Source: Dongia_B sp035539075
GTDB taxonomy: Bacteria > Pseudomonadota > Alphaproteobacteria > Dongiales > Dongiaceae
NCBI GenBank assembly: GCA_035539075.1
Contig: DATLJB010000126.1
Coordinates: 1-60,589 of the forward strand
Reading direction: 5' to 3'
Length of the DNA stretch: 60,589 nucleotides
Both the position numbers and the translations under genes were made by a program. Below are positions 25,326 to 34,705 of the stretch, piece by piece. Numbering within the stretch: position 1 is the first letter of the stretch; each line of letters opens with the position of its first letter. The notes under the pieces are model-generated. The model was not told the DNA's origin. It made no database searches and worked only from the letters and a program-made list of their open reading frames with translations.

Positions 25326-26219
25326 ATGATCGAAACGGCAAATGCCCAGACGCATCGTCGCGGCGTCATCCTGGTCGCCGCAGCCGCGATTTGCTGGAGC
25401 ACGGGCGGCCTGATCGCCCGCTTCATCACCGTCGATTCCTGGACCCAGGTCTGCTGGCGCGGCGGCTTCTCCGCCGCCTGCCTGCTGGCCTTCCTGCTCT
25501 GGCGCGACGGGCGGCAAACCTGGCCGCTGTTTCGCCAGCAAGGCCTGCCCGGGCTGGTCGTCGCCCTCTGTTTCAGCGCCGCTTCCATCAGCTTCATCAT
25601 CGCGCTGCGCCATACGACGGTGGCGACCATCCTGGTCATCCAGAGCACCGCGCCGCTGATTGCCGGGATGATCGCGTTCCTGTGGATGCGCGAGCCGATC
25701 TCCCTCACCCGGGGCCTCGCCATGCTCCTGGCTCTCGCCGGTGTCACCATCATGGTCTCGCAGCACGACATGGGCGCCGATCCGGCCGGCCTGCTGCTGG
25801 CCGCCGTCATCGCCTGCTCGCTCGCCGTGGCGACGGTGGTGACGCGGCGTTTCCGGCAGATCCGCATGACGCCCGCCTGCTGCCTCTCCGGGCTGATCAT
25901 GGCCGTGGTAGGGGCGGCATTGGGAAACGCGGCGGAGACCGACGCCCTTAATATCGGCCTTCTGTTCCTGTTCGGCGCCGGCCAGCTGGCCGTCGGCCTG
26001 ATTTGCTTTTCTTTCGGCGCCCGCCTGATCCCGGCCGGCGAGGCGGCCCTGATCGGCCTGCTGGAGTGCATCCTGGGCCCGATCTGGGTGCTGGTGTTCC
26101 TGGGCGAGAATCCGGGTTTCTATGCGGTAGTCGGCGGCGCCCTGGTCGTCACCGCCGTCGCCTGGAACATCATCGCCGAAACCCGGCGCATGCAGCGTGC
26201 GGTTGTACAAGCCGGCTGA
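25326..26219 (+). CDS. EamA family (DMT superfamily) exporter
   Basis: The 297-residue protein has ten predicted transmembrane helices in two five-helix EamA repeats. The first begins ILVAAAAICWSTGGLIARFI. The RHTTVATILVIQSTAPLIAGMIAFLWMREPIS segment and the second-repeat GEAALIGLLECILGPIWVLVFLGENPG are typical of drug/metabolite transporters. Such proteins export amino acids, metabolites or small toxins. The substrate is not evident, and neighbours give no clue. Confidence 0.9.
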   Translation: MIETANAQTHRRGVILVAAAAICWSTGGLIARFITVDSWTQVCWRGGFSAACLLAFLLWRDGRQTWPLFRQQGLPGLVVALCFSAASISFIIALRHTTVATILVIQSTAPLIAGMIAFLWMREPISLTRGLAMLLALAGVTIMVSQHDMGADPAGLLLAAVIACSLAVATVVTRRFRQIRMTPACCLSGLIMAVVGAALGNAAETDALNIGLLFLFGAGQLAVGLICFSFGARLIPAGEAALIGLLECILGPIWVLVFLGENPGFYAVVGGALVVTAVAWNIIAETRRMQRAVVQAG

Positions 26220-26545
26220 CCGGCTGGCGCAGCAAAACTGTATTACTCACCCCAGTATGTAAGGTACATTTCCGCGCGCTTTTAAAGTCCATTGTTTCAG
26301 GGGATTAGGTAAGCGCGCCGACGCGATTTTCCGAGTTCCCTGGCGACGCGGCCAAGCCCAGAGCAACCCGATACCGCCTTCCGTTGCAAAGGCGAATTGA
26401 CGGCGGCCATGCGGCGCCCTCGCCCCTCGAACTTTCAGCCCAGCCGTGCTATGACTGCCGCGCCCCGGCCGTGTAACGAAGTGTCAAAGCATCGCTGATG
26501 CTGATTGACCATGCCTGGGAGCCGTCGATCGATAGACGAGAGATC
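26220..26545. other. Intergenic region upstream of the Crp/Fnr gene
   Basis: The 326-base stretch between the EamA gene and the Crp/Fnr gene holds no convincing frame. The segment near 26235-26310 is AT-richer than the surroundings and may contain a promoter; no binding site was recognised. Confidence 0.4.
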
Positions 26546-27286
26546 ATGGGGACCATGTCATCAACGTTAACGAATACCACCGAAAAGTCTCTGCGCGGCT
26601 TCCATTTGCTGCACTCCCTCAGCGACGACGAGATCAAGGCGCTGTCCAGCCGGTGCCGCTGGCGCAGCTATAACCGCGGCGAGACGATCCTGGACAAGGG
26701 TGGCGAAAGCCGCGACGTCTTCTTCATCCTCAAGGGCTCGGTCGCGATCGTCAGCTTTTCCGGCGCCGGTCGCGAAGTGACCCTGGCCACCCGCAAGGCC
26801 GGCGATTTCTTCGGCGAGCTGGCGGCGATCGACGAAGAGCCGCGCTCCGCCAGCGCGACCGCGATCGAGAAAACGGACCTCGCGATCATGGCGCCGGATG
26901 TTTTCCTGGAACTGCTGCATGGAAACGGCCCGGTCAGCTTCTGCCTGCTGCAACGCCTGGCGTCGGTCATCCGCACCAGCGGCCTGCGCATCATGGAGCT
27001 GTCGACGCTGCAAGCGGCGCAGCGTGTCTATGCGGAATTGCTGCGCATGGCCCAGCCCGATGCCGCCGTGCCGGGCCTGTGGGTGGTCCGCCCGCTGCCG
27101 CCGATGCATGAAATCGCCAGCCTGACCAGCACCACGCGCGAAACCGTCAACCGCGCCATCAGCCAGCTTTATCCCTCCGGCCTGCTGAAGCGGAAGGGCC
27201 GCAACCTGTTCCTGATGGACCGCGGCAAACTGGAAGAGATCGTCCAAAGCCTGCAGGCGCATCACGGCCGCAAGGCAAAGGGCTGA
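26546..27286 (+). CDS. Crp/Fnr family transcriptional regulator
   Basis: From ATG 26546 the protein has 246 residues. An N-terminal cyclic-nucleotide-binding fold (about 20-135) includes RGETILDKGGESRDVFFILKGSVAIVSF and GDFFGELAAIDEEPRSASATAIEKTDLAIM; the GELAAID and PRSASA positions equal the cAMP phosphate-binding cassette. The C-terminal winged HTH includes LTSTTRETVNRAISQLYPSGLLKRKGR. No Fnr-type cysteine cluster is seen, so cAMP or a similar ligand is likelier than oxygen sensing. A CHASE2 cyclase in the same window is a possible ligand source, which is inference. Confidence 0.9.
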   Translation: MGTMSSTLTNTTEKSLRGFHLLHSLSDDEIKALSSRCRWRSYNRGETILDKGGESRDVFFILKGSVAIVSFSGAGREVTLATRKAGDFFGELAAIDEEPRSASATAIEKTDLAIMAPDVFLELLHGNGPVSFCLLQRLASVIRTSGLRIMELSTLQAAQRVYAELLRMAQPDAAVPGLWVVRPLPPMHEIASLTSTTRETVNRAISQLYPSGLLKRKGRNLFLMDRGKLEEIVQSLQAHHGRKAKG

Positions 27287-27653
27287 GGCGTCATACGATC
27301 AGCGCCTCTGCATGCCTGTGCGAATAGCGCGAACCTTCGGCACGCGCCGGTTCGGGGAGAGGCAGACGCGCCTCGGCCGGACCGGCACTCACGATGCGCC
27401 GCAGAGGTTCGCCTTCCGGTCCTGCTTCATCTGATTGTCAGACGATGAAGGCAGCAATTTCGGCGGCAGGCCCGGCAATAAGGGCTATGATATCAACCGC
27501 CTCGCAAGGCCGCGGCAAGCAAGGGCGGTAATTGGATTTTTGTCCAAAGACAGCGCCGATCGTGGTAAAACCGGCTGCAATTGGCCTTTCCCTGCAGGCC
27601 ATGAGTCTGAATCCAATTCGTACCGTTAATTCGAGAAACCACAGCTTGGACGC
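27287..27653. other. Intergenic region with a coding-like minus-strand remnant
   Basis: The 367-base interval lies between the Crp/Fnr gene and the winged-helix/TPR gene. On the minus strand (about 27293-27440) one frame reads like coding sequence (ending PEPARAEGSRYSHRHAEALIV, then stop) but has no ATG and is only about 49 codons long. It could be a gene remnant or a very small gene from GTG. The 27520-27650 part is AT-rich and probably holds the promoter of the next gene. Confidence 0.35.
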
Positions 27654-29270
27654 GTGCCGCGTCGGGGAGCGCCCCATTTGCAGTTCGCCTTCGCAGGATA
27701 CGTTCTCGATCTGGATCGGCGGGAGTTCACCCGCGGAGCAGAGGCAGTGCCGCTCGGGCCGCAGGTTTTTGACTTGCTGGCCTATCTGCTCAAGAACCGC
27801 GCGCGTGTCGTCAGCAAGGACGACCTGATCGACGCCGTCTGGGAAGGGCGTATCGTTTCGGAATCCACCCTGACCAGCCACATCAACGCCGTGCGCAAGG
27901 CGATCGGGGATACCGGCGAGAACCAACATCTCATCCGCACAATCGCTCGCAAGGGCTATCGGTTCGTGGGCGAGGTGCAGGAACGCGACGGCTCGAAAAA
28001 ACCGGTTCCGTCGACGCTGCCCCAATCCACGGCGCAGCTTGCGACCCAGCTATCCGCGCCGCCTCTGGTTGTCCCGGATCGGCCGTCCATCGCCGTCCTG
28101 CCGTTCATCAATCTCAGCGGCGATCCAGCCCAGGATTACTTCGTCGACGGCGTGGTGGAGGACATCATCGGCGCCATGTCGCGCATGCGCGGCATCTTCG
28201 TCATCGCGCGAAATTCATGCTTCTCTTACAAGAACCGAGCCGTCGATGCGAAGCAAGTGGGGCGCGAGCTGGGCGTCCGCTACATGGTTGAAGGCAGCTT
28301 GCGCAAGGCGGCCGACCGCGTGCGGATCACCGGCCAGCTCGTTGACGCGGCCACGGGCGCCAATCTCTGGTCAGAGCGTTTCGAAGACAAGGCCGACAAC
28401 ATCTTCGAGCTACAGGACCAAATGACCGCAAGCGTCGTCGGCGCGATCGCGCCCCAGCTGGAACGTGCTGAAATCGACCGCGCCAGGCATAAGCCGACTG
28501 AGAGCCTGGATGCGTACGATTACTATCTGCGCGGCATGGCGAACCTGCACCTCGGGACCAGGGAATCCATCGAAGAGGCACTGCGCCTGCTCTACCAGGC
28601 GATCGAGCGCGACCCGGAATATGCGGCTGCCTATGCCATGGCGGCCTGGTGCCACATCTGCCGCAAGATCAACGGCTGGATGCGCGATCGGACAGAGGAG
28701 ATGGCGGAGGGCGCGCGCTTGACCCGCCGCGCGATAGAGCTGGGCATCAACGATGCGGTTGCCCTCGCGCGTGCGGGCACCGGCCTCAACCATTTTGTCG
28801 GCGATCTCGAGGGCGGCATCGCCTTGCTCGACCGGGCGAAGATGCTCAATCCCAATCTGGCGGCCGCATGGTTTCTCGGCGGCTTCGCGCGGGTCTGGCG
28901 CGGCGATCCGGACGGTGCGGTCGCGCACTTCACCCAGGCGATGCGCCTCAGCCCGCTGGACCCGGAAATGTTCCGCATGGAGGCCGGAATGGCTGCTGCG
29001 CATCTTTTCGCGGGACGATTTGACGAAGCATCATCCTGGGCCGCGAAGTCATTCAGTGTCCTGCCGAGCTTTCTGCTCGTCGTCGTCTTCATTGCGGCAA
29101 GCCACGCGCTTGCCGGGCGGATCGATGACGCGCAAAGGGCAATGCAGCGATTGCGCGAGATAGATCCCACCCTTCGCATCTCGAACCTTGCGGACTACAT
29201 CCCGATGACGCGGCCACAAGACATCGCCGCCCTCTCCGAGGGACTGCGCAAAGCGGGCCTGCCGGAATAA
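27654..29270 (+). CDS. Winged-helix regulator with TolB-like and TPR domains (CadC-like, soluble)
   Basis: The 538-residue protein starts at GTG 27654, the only usable start after an in-frame stop at 27627. Residues about 8-105 are an OmpR/PhoB-type winged helix (LDRREFTRGAEAVPLGPQVFDLLAYLLKNRARVVSKDDLIDAVW ... IRTIARKGYRFVGEV). Residues about 140-275 form a TolB N-terminal-like domain (SIAVLPFINLSGDPAQDYFVDGVVEDII ... GQLVDAATGANLWSERF). The remainder consists of TPR-type helical repeats. Unlike CadC there is no transmembrane helix after the HTH, so it is cytoplasmic. It lies just before the haem oxidoreductase cluster and may regulate it. Confidence 0.88.
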   Translation: MPRRGAPHLQFAFAGYVLDLDRREFTRGAEAVPLGPQVFDLLAYLLKNRARVVSKDDLIDAVWEGRIVSESTLTSHINAVRKAIGDTGENQHLIRTIARKGYRFVGEVQERDGSKKPVPSTLPQSTAQLATQLSAPPLVVPDRPSIAVLPFINLSGDPAQDYFVDGVVEDIIGAMSRMRGIFVIARNSCFSYKNRAVDAKQVGRELGVRYMVEGSLRKAADRVRITGQLVDAATGANLWSERFEDKADNIFELQDQMTASVVGAIAPQLERAEIDRARHKPTESLDAYDYYLRGMANLHLGTRESIEEALRLLYQAIERDPEYAAAYAMAAWCHICRKINGWMRDRTEEMAEGARLTRRAIELGINDAVALARAGTGLNHFVGDLEGGIALLDRAKMLNPNLAAAWFLGGFARVWRGDPDGAVAHFTQAMRLSPLDPEMFRMEAGMAAAHLFAGRFDEASSWAAKSFSVLPSFLLVVVFIAASHALAGRIDDAQRAMQRLREIDPTLRISNLADYIPMTRPQDIAALSEGLRKAGLPE

Positions 29271-29315
29271 AGCCGCCACCACACCGCACGACCATAAATT
29301 TGAACCGCCGAGAAT

Positions 29316-31430
29316 CTAAACCGCCGGCCGCACCGGGATGCCGAAATCGGGAAAGACGCTTTTGATGTCGGACATGTAGTTTCCGTAATCTGGCGATTCT
29401 CCGTGCACAAAACCGAGCTGGGGCGCCGCGCCGCTCAGGCGCCGGAGCACGATGGGCGCGGCGGCAGGAATGAAATGGAGCGGACTTGGATTGGCGAGCG
29501 TCATCAGCAATCCCCGTCCGATGCCCGAGCCGTCCGGCTTGGTGACCATGATGATCCGCACCGCGCCCCGGTCGATCGTGACCAGGTGCATGAATTGCTT
29601 GTTCTCCGGAATGTAGACCCGCCCCGCCTGCGAATAGCTCTGATCAGAGCGCCGCTGCTCTTCAAAGACAAGGCACGCCCCCTCCTCATCCCAGCGGATG
29701 GAAATGAGATAGGCATTGATGATCTTCGGGTCGCTGAAGGTCGGCCGGAAACAGACATACTCGCCTTCCAACCCCTCCACGCCGGACCGGAAATAGCCGC
29801 CGAGTTCGATCGGCGCCCGCTTGGCGTCGCTCGCCGGTAGGATCTCATAAGGCGGCCTCAACGCAGCACCGGCCGGGTAACCGATCTGTCCGCCACCGGT
29901 TTCGCCAGAATCGGAGAGCCGCATGGAACGACCCGAGCTGGCGAAGAGGATGGGGGCGAGTGCCCCGCTGCAGGCGCCGAGCGCCATCGCAAAGGTGATG
30001 ATCAATGCCTGCCTGTCGTCATCGATCTCCTGCAGTCTTGTGACGATGAAACCGCCGAGCGCAAAAGCGCAGGCATTGAGGAACGCGCCGGCAAGGGCGA
30101 GTTTCAACTTCCCCCAGGCCAAGCTGCCGAGATACGCGCAGATCAGGCCGATGGAGATCGTGCAGACGAAGGGCAGGACGACCCATTGCCAGGCATGCCT
30201 GAACTTGTTGACCGATAATTGCCAATCCAGCGCGCCGTACAGGAGGAAACGCACAAGGAAATCGAAGAGGATTCGGAAGGAAATACAGAAGACGACGACG
30301 ATTATCGCCGCCAGCAGCAATTCCCAGACGGGCGGGAAAGCGAACTCCGTACCCTCCCGCCTCTCCTGAAAGCGTTGCGCAACCAGAGAGCCCGCAAACA
30401 TCGCCGTAGCGAGCTGAATGGCAACGACGATCGCAAGCTGTATCTTGTCTGCGAATGTCTGGATCGAGGCGCTGCCGGGGAATTGCAGCGACAAGACGAG
30501 AAAGACGACGGCCAGTGCAAAGATCGAGGCGGCGAACTGGTCGCGGCCATATCGTGACTCGGTATCGGCGGCATCGAAGCCCATGCTGGCGAGGCGCATC
30601 TGCCGGCCGCGCGGCGTCGCATCCACAAGAAGGACATATCGCGCGATGAGACTGCAGACCGGGATCGACAGATCCTGGATCGCCTGGTCGAGCGTCTCCG
30701 CCGTTTGATGGCTGGGTTTCTGCGAGGTGAAGTAGGACGCGCCGGCTTCCAAGGTTCGCTGATATTGCACCTTCGCCTGCTTGATCAGCGGTCCGTTCGT
30801 GCTTAACACAGCGGCATAGGCCTCGCGCCCATGCTTGCTGCGCGTGAAGCTGAGCGCGGTTCCTTGCAGATAGGGAATGACAAAGAGCCAATAGAGGAAC
30901 ATGGCGCGCGTGAAACGCGCCTGGGGCGTGCCGTTATTCATGTCGAAGTCGACGGATTTCACCCCCGCATTGTCGACCAGCTCCTTTTTGACGATCCTTG
31001 TCAGTTCCGGCTTTGCCTCGACCGCCGCGCGGAAGGCGAGATTCAAAGCCAGCTGATCGGCTTGCCTCGGTATCGCCGCCAAACGCATGCAGAACGACCG
31101 CGCAGCGTTATCGATCTGACGGATGCGCGGGATCTGCGACACCACGACGATGAAGAGCGCCGCAACCAGCGGCGCGGTCATCGCCATGTCTTCGCTGCTC
31201 GCCGAAAACCCGAGGGGACCCAGGGTCTTGCTGCCGCCCTTCACCATCATGATGGTGAGCAGCCAGATCAGGATGGTCAGCGCGTAATAATAGGCGACGC
31301 CGCAATGGAACAGGAAAAAGGTCGTGCCCGAGCGATTGGTCGGCGGACGGTTGAATTTGACCCATGCGGCAACAAACAGCAGAACGGCAGGCACCAGCCA
31401 CACGCCCCTTTGAAAAAGAGATTCAATCAT
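29316..31430 (-). CDS. Large hypothetical membrane protein
   Basis: I do not recognise this 704-residue protein. Hydrophobic helices occur at about 10-26, 42-64, 85-104, 176-196, 296-318, 328-352, 372-400, 414-438, 443-465 and 474-498. A long hydrophilic stretch lies between the third and fourth, and a soluble C-terminal domain (about 505-704; YFRSGVEGLEGEYVCFRPTFSDPKIINAYLISIRWDEE onward) follows the last helix. That end domain looks beta-rich. GGGGAGAA lies upstream of the ATG. It is divergent from the RoxA-like operon across 727 bases, which suggests shared regulation. Confidence 0.65.
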   Translation of the reverse strand: MIESLFQRGVWLVPAVLLFVAAWVKFNRPPTNRSGTTFFLFHCGVAYYYALTILIWLLTIMMVKGGSKTLGPLGFSASSEDMAMTAPLVAALFIVVVSQIPRIRQIDNAARSFCMRLAAIPRQADQLALNLAFRAAVEAKPELTRIVKKELVDNAGVKSVDFDMNNGTPQARFTRAMFLYWLFVIPYLQGTALSFTRSKHGREAYAAVLSTNGPLIKQAKVQYQRTLEAGASYFTSQKPSHQTAETLDQAIQDLSIPVCSLIARYVLLVDATPRGRQMRLASMGFDAADTESRYGRDQFAASIFALAVVFLVLSLQFPGSASIQTFADKIQLAIVVAIQLATAMFAGSLVAQRFQERREGTEFAFPPVWELLLAAIIVVVFCISFRILFDFLVRFLLYGALDWQLSVNKFRHAWQWVVLPFVCTISIGLICAYLGSLAWGKLKLALAGAFLNACAFALGGFIVTRLQEIDDDRQALIITFAMALGACSGALAPILFASSGRSMRLSDSGETGGGQIGYPAGAALRPPYEILPASDAKRAPIELGGYFRSGVEGLEGEYVCFRPTFSDPKIINAYLISIRWDEEGACLVFEEQRRSDQSYSQAGRVYIPENKQFMHLVTIDRGAVRIIMVTKPDGSGIGRGLLMTLANPSPLHFIPAAAPIVLRRLSGAAPQLGFVHGESPDYGNYMSDIKSVFPDFGIPVRPAV

Positions 31431-32157
31431 GCCGCATTCTCCCCAGGCGGTGCCGGCCCGCTCACCTCGCGGCCCGCAGCCAGTTCGGCTAGTCTTCAGC
31501 CGAATTCAAATGGGACACCAAGCTGCGCCCCCTCTTCGGCAAATCGCTGGTTTGTTGTTCAGCAGGAATAATGCCGCCAGGCTTCGTCCGCCGCGGCAAC
31601 CGACCACCTACATTCCTTGCTGCTTTAAAAGTATAGCAGAAACGCACGACGAAAATGATCCAGAAGGATGAGGATTCGCTCGCCCGGACTGGCTGCATAC
31701 AGTGCACCTCATCCGGCTGTGGTCCTCCCCTGGACGCCCTCACACGCCTGCATATCGATCAGGAAAAAGTTTGATCGGCCTCCGAATATGCGAGGATAAA
31801 TTGCACTGGCTTATCTGAGGAGGTCGTCGCATGATTGAAATCTGCGACGAGAGCTGAGCGAGGATCGCCGCGTTCACGCGCAGTGCCCGGAGAGAGTGGA
31901 CGGAGCAGAAACGCGCCGGCCGGGCCATACGGATTGACGAGCACGACGCCCGGGATCGGGCGTCGAATTGGTGTCAGATCACGATCGACAGGATAAAGCG
32001 TTCCGCCCGCACTGGCCGCGCTTTTCCCGCTACGTAGTACACACAAGAAACATCATGTTCGGCGCTTCGGCTTCCGGGGCGCCTGAGGCGTCGCGCGAGA
32101 GCCAGGGGATGACGGCGCTCTGCCGATGCATGTGCGGTGAATATCGGGGGAAGCCTG
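31431..32157. promoter_or_regulatory. Long divergent regulatory region of the haem oxidoreductase cluster
   Basis: The 727 bases lie between the membrane protein gene (minus) and the RoxA-like operon (plus). No frame is convincing. A minus frame of about 95 codons near 31759-32046 needs a TTG start and has no family resemblance. The 31600-31850 part is AT-richer than the flanks. It includes an AGGAGG site followed 7 bases later by an 8-codon ORF, listed separately. The size suggests several promoters or an RNA leader. Confidence 0.4.
31831..31857 (+). other. Possible 8-codon leader ORF with strong ribosome site
   Basis: TGAGGAGGTCGTCGC precedes an ATG whose frame reads MIEICDES and stops. 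The Shine-Dalgarno is the best in the whole interval, yet the frame is tiny. It lies about 300 bases before the RoxA-like start. It may be a leader peptide or chance. Confidence 0.2.
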
Positions 32158-34686
32158 ATGAGGAAAATGAAATCGCTCAGCGCTGCCGTCGGGCTGGCTC
32201 TGTCGACGCTGCTGCTCACGACTTGCGACACCGAGGCGCCCCGGTCGGGCGAGGTGATGGACGAAGCGCGTCTTGCCGGGCGTGATGCCGCTTCCTTCCC
32301 CCAGGCCGATGAAGACTACTTCCGCGAAATGGATAACGGCGTCGCCCTGACGCCTGACGAGGTCAAGGGACGAAACATGTGGCTGGTCTGGAGCGGCGGC
32401 AACGATCGCTTCTGGGACCGCATGACGGGCTACACTTACGGGGCTTTCGATCTGCTGAAGATCATTGCCTCCCGTCCGGGCCAGAATTCACTAGGCCAGG
32501 AAATCAACCGCGACACGCGATGGAACTATCTTGGCCTGGTGAACGAGCCCTGCTTCGATCGCGCCGCCGGCCCGGATCCGAAGCGCTTCAACCTCTGGCT
32601 CGACGCGCGCCAGGCGGGTTGCGGCCCCGATCCCTTCGAGAACGAGCAGAAATATCCGGGCGTTGCCATCGGCGCCCGCGGCAAGACCTTCGCGGACGGC
32701 AAGAGCCTGCCGGTCGGTTCGTTCTACGGCTACGCGACCGGCATCATCGGGCTGCGGCTCTTTCCCAATCCCGATTTCGACGAAGCGGCCGAGAAGCGAT
32801 GGGATGCCGAGAAATATTATACGGACCCCAGCTATTACAACGACCCGAAGCTCGTCCGGCCCTATCGCATCGGCATGTCCTGCGGCTTCTGCCATGTCGG
32901 TCCCAGTCCCATTCATCCTCCCGCCGATCCCACGCATCCGCAGATGGCCAATCTGAGTTCGACCGTGGGCGCGCAATATATGTGGGTCGACAGGCTCTTC
33001 ATCTATGACGCGCGCAAGGACAACTTCATGTTCCAGCTGGTGCATACCTACCGGCCCGGCGCCATGGATACCTCGCTGGTTTCCACCGACAACATCAATA
33101 ACCCGCGCACCATGAACGCCGTCTATGCCCTCGGCCCCCGCCTCGATATCGGCAGCCGCTGGGGCCAGGAGAAACTCACCGGCGGCCAGCTCAACAACAA
33201 GCAGTTCAACGACTTCGTGAGCAGCGGCCCCCTCACCAAATTCTTTGCCAAGCCGGACACGGTCTGGACGCCGCATGTCCTCAAGGACGGCGCCGATTCG
33301 GTCGGCGCGCTCGGGGCACTCAACCGGGTCTATCTCAATATCGGGCTTTTCAGCGAAGAATGGCTGCTGCATTTCCGGCCCGTCATCGGCGGCAAGCCGA
33401 TCAGCCCGATCGAAATCGCCGTCGCCGAGAAAAACTCTCCCTATTGGCAGGCGACCGAGGCGGGAACGCCCGATACCGCCCTGTTCTTCCTGAAATCGAC
33501 CCAGCCGGATCATCTCAAGGACGCGCCCGGCGGACCGAAATATCTGACCGCCGATCCCGCCACCCTCGAGCGGGGGAAGACCGTGTTCGCGGAAACCTGC
33601 GCGCGCTGCCATTCCAGCAAGGCGCCGACGCCCGCCGCGGGCCTCGATCCCAACGGCTGCGCCGGGCCGGGATATCTCGATTGCTGGAAGCGCTATTGGG
33701 CCTGGACCCAGACCGAAGACTACAAGGGCAAGATGCGCGCCATCGTCCAGGCGCCGGACTTCCTCAATAACAACTATCTCTCGGCGGATTTCCGCGTGCC
33801 TGTCACCCTGCTGCGGACGAATGCCTGCAGTCCGCTGGCGACCAATGCCATCGCCAAGAATATCTGGGATAATTTCTCGTCGCAGTCCTACAAGGACCTG
33901 CCATCGGTCGGCAAGATCACGATCTACGATCCCTTCAGCGGCGACCCCTCGGCCTATCAGATGCCGGCCGGCGGGCGCGGCTATACACGGGTACCGTCGC
34001 TCATCAGCCTGTGGTCGACGGCACCCTTCCTGCTGAACAACAGCGTCGGTCCCTTCAACCAGGACCCTTCCGTCGATGCCAGGATGCAATCGTTCCAGGC
34101 ATCGATCGAGCAGATGCTGTGGCCGGAGAAGCGGGCGCATGACGCCCTGCTCGGCAACAAGGTACCGGGCGTCATCGACCGCACGACGGTGCGCAGCCAG
34201 ATCATCATTCCCGAAGGCTATGTGCCGGATGTGTTGACGCCCCTGCAGGGCAAATTGCACCGCTGGTTCCCATGGCTGGTAACATCCGGCGGCGATATCA
34301 CCCTGGGTCCCATCCCCTCCGGTATTCCCGTCAATCTCCTCGCCAACATCAAGCTGCTGGCCGAGGAGGAAGACCCCGTGGCCCATGCGAAAGATGTGGT
34401 TGATGTCATCGCGAAACTGAAACTCGACCTGATCTCGCTGGCGCCGGACCTGCGTTCCGACACCGCGACGGACGAGAAGCTGCGCCAGGAATTCGCCAAT
34501 CTCGCAAAGCCGCTGATGAAGATCAGCAAGTGCCCCGACTTCGTGGTCAATCGCGGCCACTATTTCGGCACGGAGGCCTTCAACCAGCAGACCGGCCTGA
34601 CCGATGATGAAAAAGCCTTCGGGCAGGAACCGGAATTGAGCGATGATGACAAGCGCGCGCTCATCGAGTTCCTGAAGACCTTTTGA
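32158..34686 (+). CDS. RoxA-like di-haem c-type cytochrome
   Basis: The start at 32158 gives 842 residues with a hydrophobic signal ending in LLLTTC (Cys23), a marginal lipobox, so it may be a periplasmic lipoprotein. Two c-type haem sites are present: CGFCH (Cys242-His246) and CARCH (Cys481-His485). The later region (TNAIAKNIWDNFSSQSYKDLP, then PAGGRGYTRVPSLISLWSTAPFLLNNSVGPFNQDPSV) closely resembles the C-terminal half of RoxA/RoxB rubber oxygenases. That family, related to di-haem peroxidases, cleaves polyisoprene with O2. The protein is longer than RoxA (about 680), so the substrate may differ. It heads an operon with a GMC oxidoreductase and a catalase-fold protein. Confidence 0.8.
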   Translation: MRKMKSLSAAVGLALSTLLLTTCDTEAPRSGEVMDEARLAGRDAASFPQADEDYFREMDNGVALTPDEVKGRNMWLVWSGGNDRFWDRMTGYTYGAFDLLKIIASRPGQNSLGQEINRDTRWNYLGLVNEPCFDRAAGPDPKRFNLWLDARQAGCGPDPFENEQKYPGVAIGARGKTFADGKSLPVGSFYGYATGIIGLRLFPNPDFDEAAEKRWDAEKYYTDPSYYNDPKLVRPYRIGMSCGFCHVGPSPIHPPADPTHPQMANLSSTVGAQYMWVDRLFIYDARKDNFMFQLVHTYRPGAMDTSLVSTDNINNPRTMNAVYALGPRLDIGSRWGQEKLTGGQLNNKQFNDFVSSGPLTKFFAKPDTVWTPHVLKDGADSVGALGALNRVYLNIGLFSEEWLLHFRPVIGGKPISPIEIAVAEKNSPYWQATEAGTPDTALFFLKSTQPDHLKDAPGGPKYLTADPATLERGKTVFAETCARCHSSKAPTPAAGLDPNGCAGPGYLDCWKRYWAWTQTEDYKGKMRAIVQAPDFLNNNYLSADFRVPVTLLRTNACSPLATNAIAKNIWDNFSSQSYKDLPSVGKITIYDPFSGDPSAYQMPAGGRGYTRVPSLISLWSTAPFLLNNSVGPFNQDPSVDARMQSFQASIEQMLWPEKRAHDALLGNKVPGVIDRTTVRSQIIIPEGYVPDVLTPLQGKLHRWFPWLVTSGGDITLGPIPSGIPVNLLANIKLLAEEEDPVAHAKDVVDVIAKLKLDLISLAPDLRSDTATDEKLRQEFANLAKPLMKISKCPDFVVNRGHYFGTEAFNQQTGLTDDEKAFGQEPELSDDDKRALIEFLKTF

Positions 34687-34705
34687 TGATGGATGCCGGG
34701 TCGTG

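Noticed and set aside
27293..27440. Coding-like minus-strand remnant after the Crp/Fnr gene
   Set aside because: About 49 codons without ATG; kept only as a note in the intergenic entry because no homologue is recognisable.
31759..32046. 95-codon minus-strand frame in the haem cluster leader
   Set aside because: Needs a TTG start, has no ribosome site and no family resemblance.
32491..34560. 689-codon frame opposite the RoxA-like cytochrome
   Set aside because: Shadow frame of a gene with clear haem motifs on the other strand; no family features.
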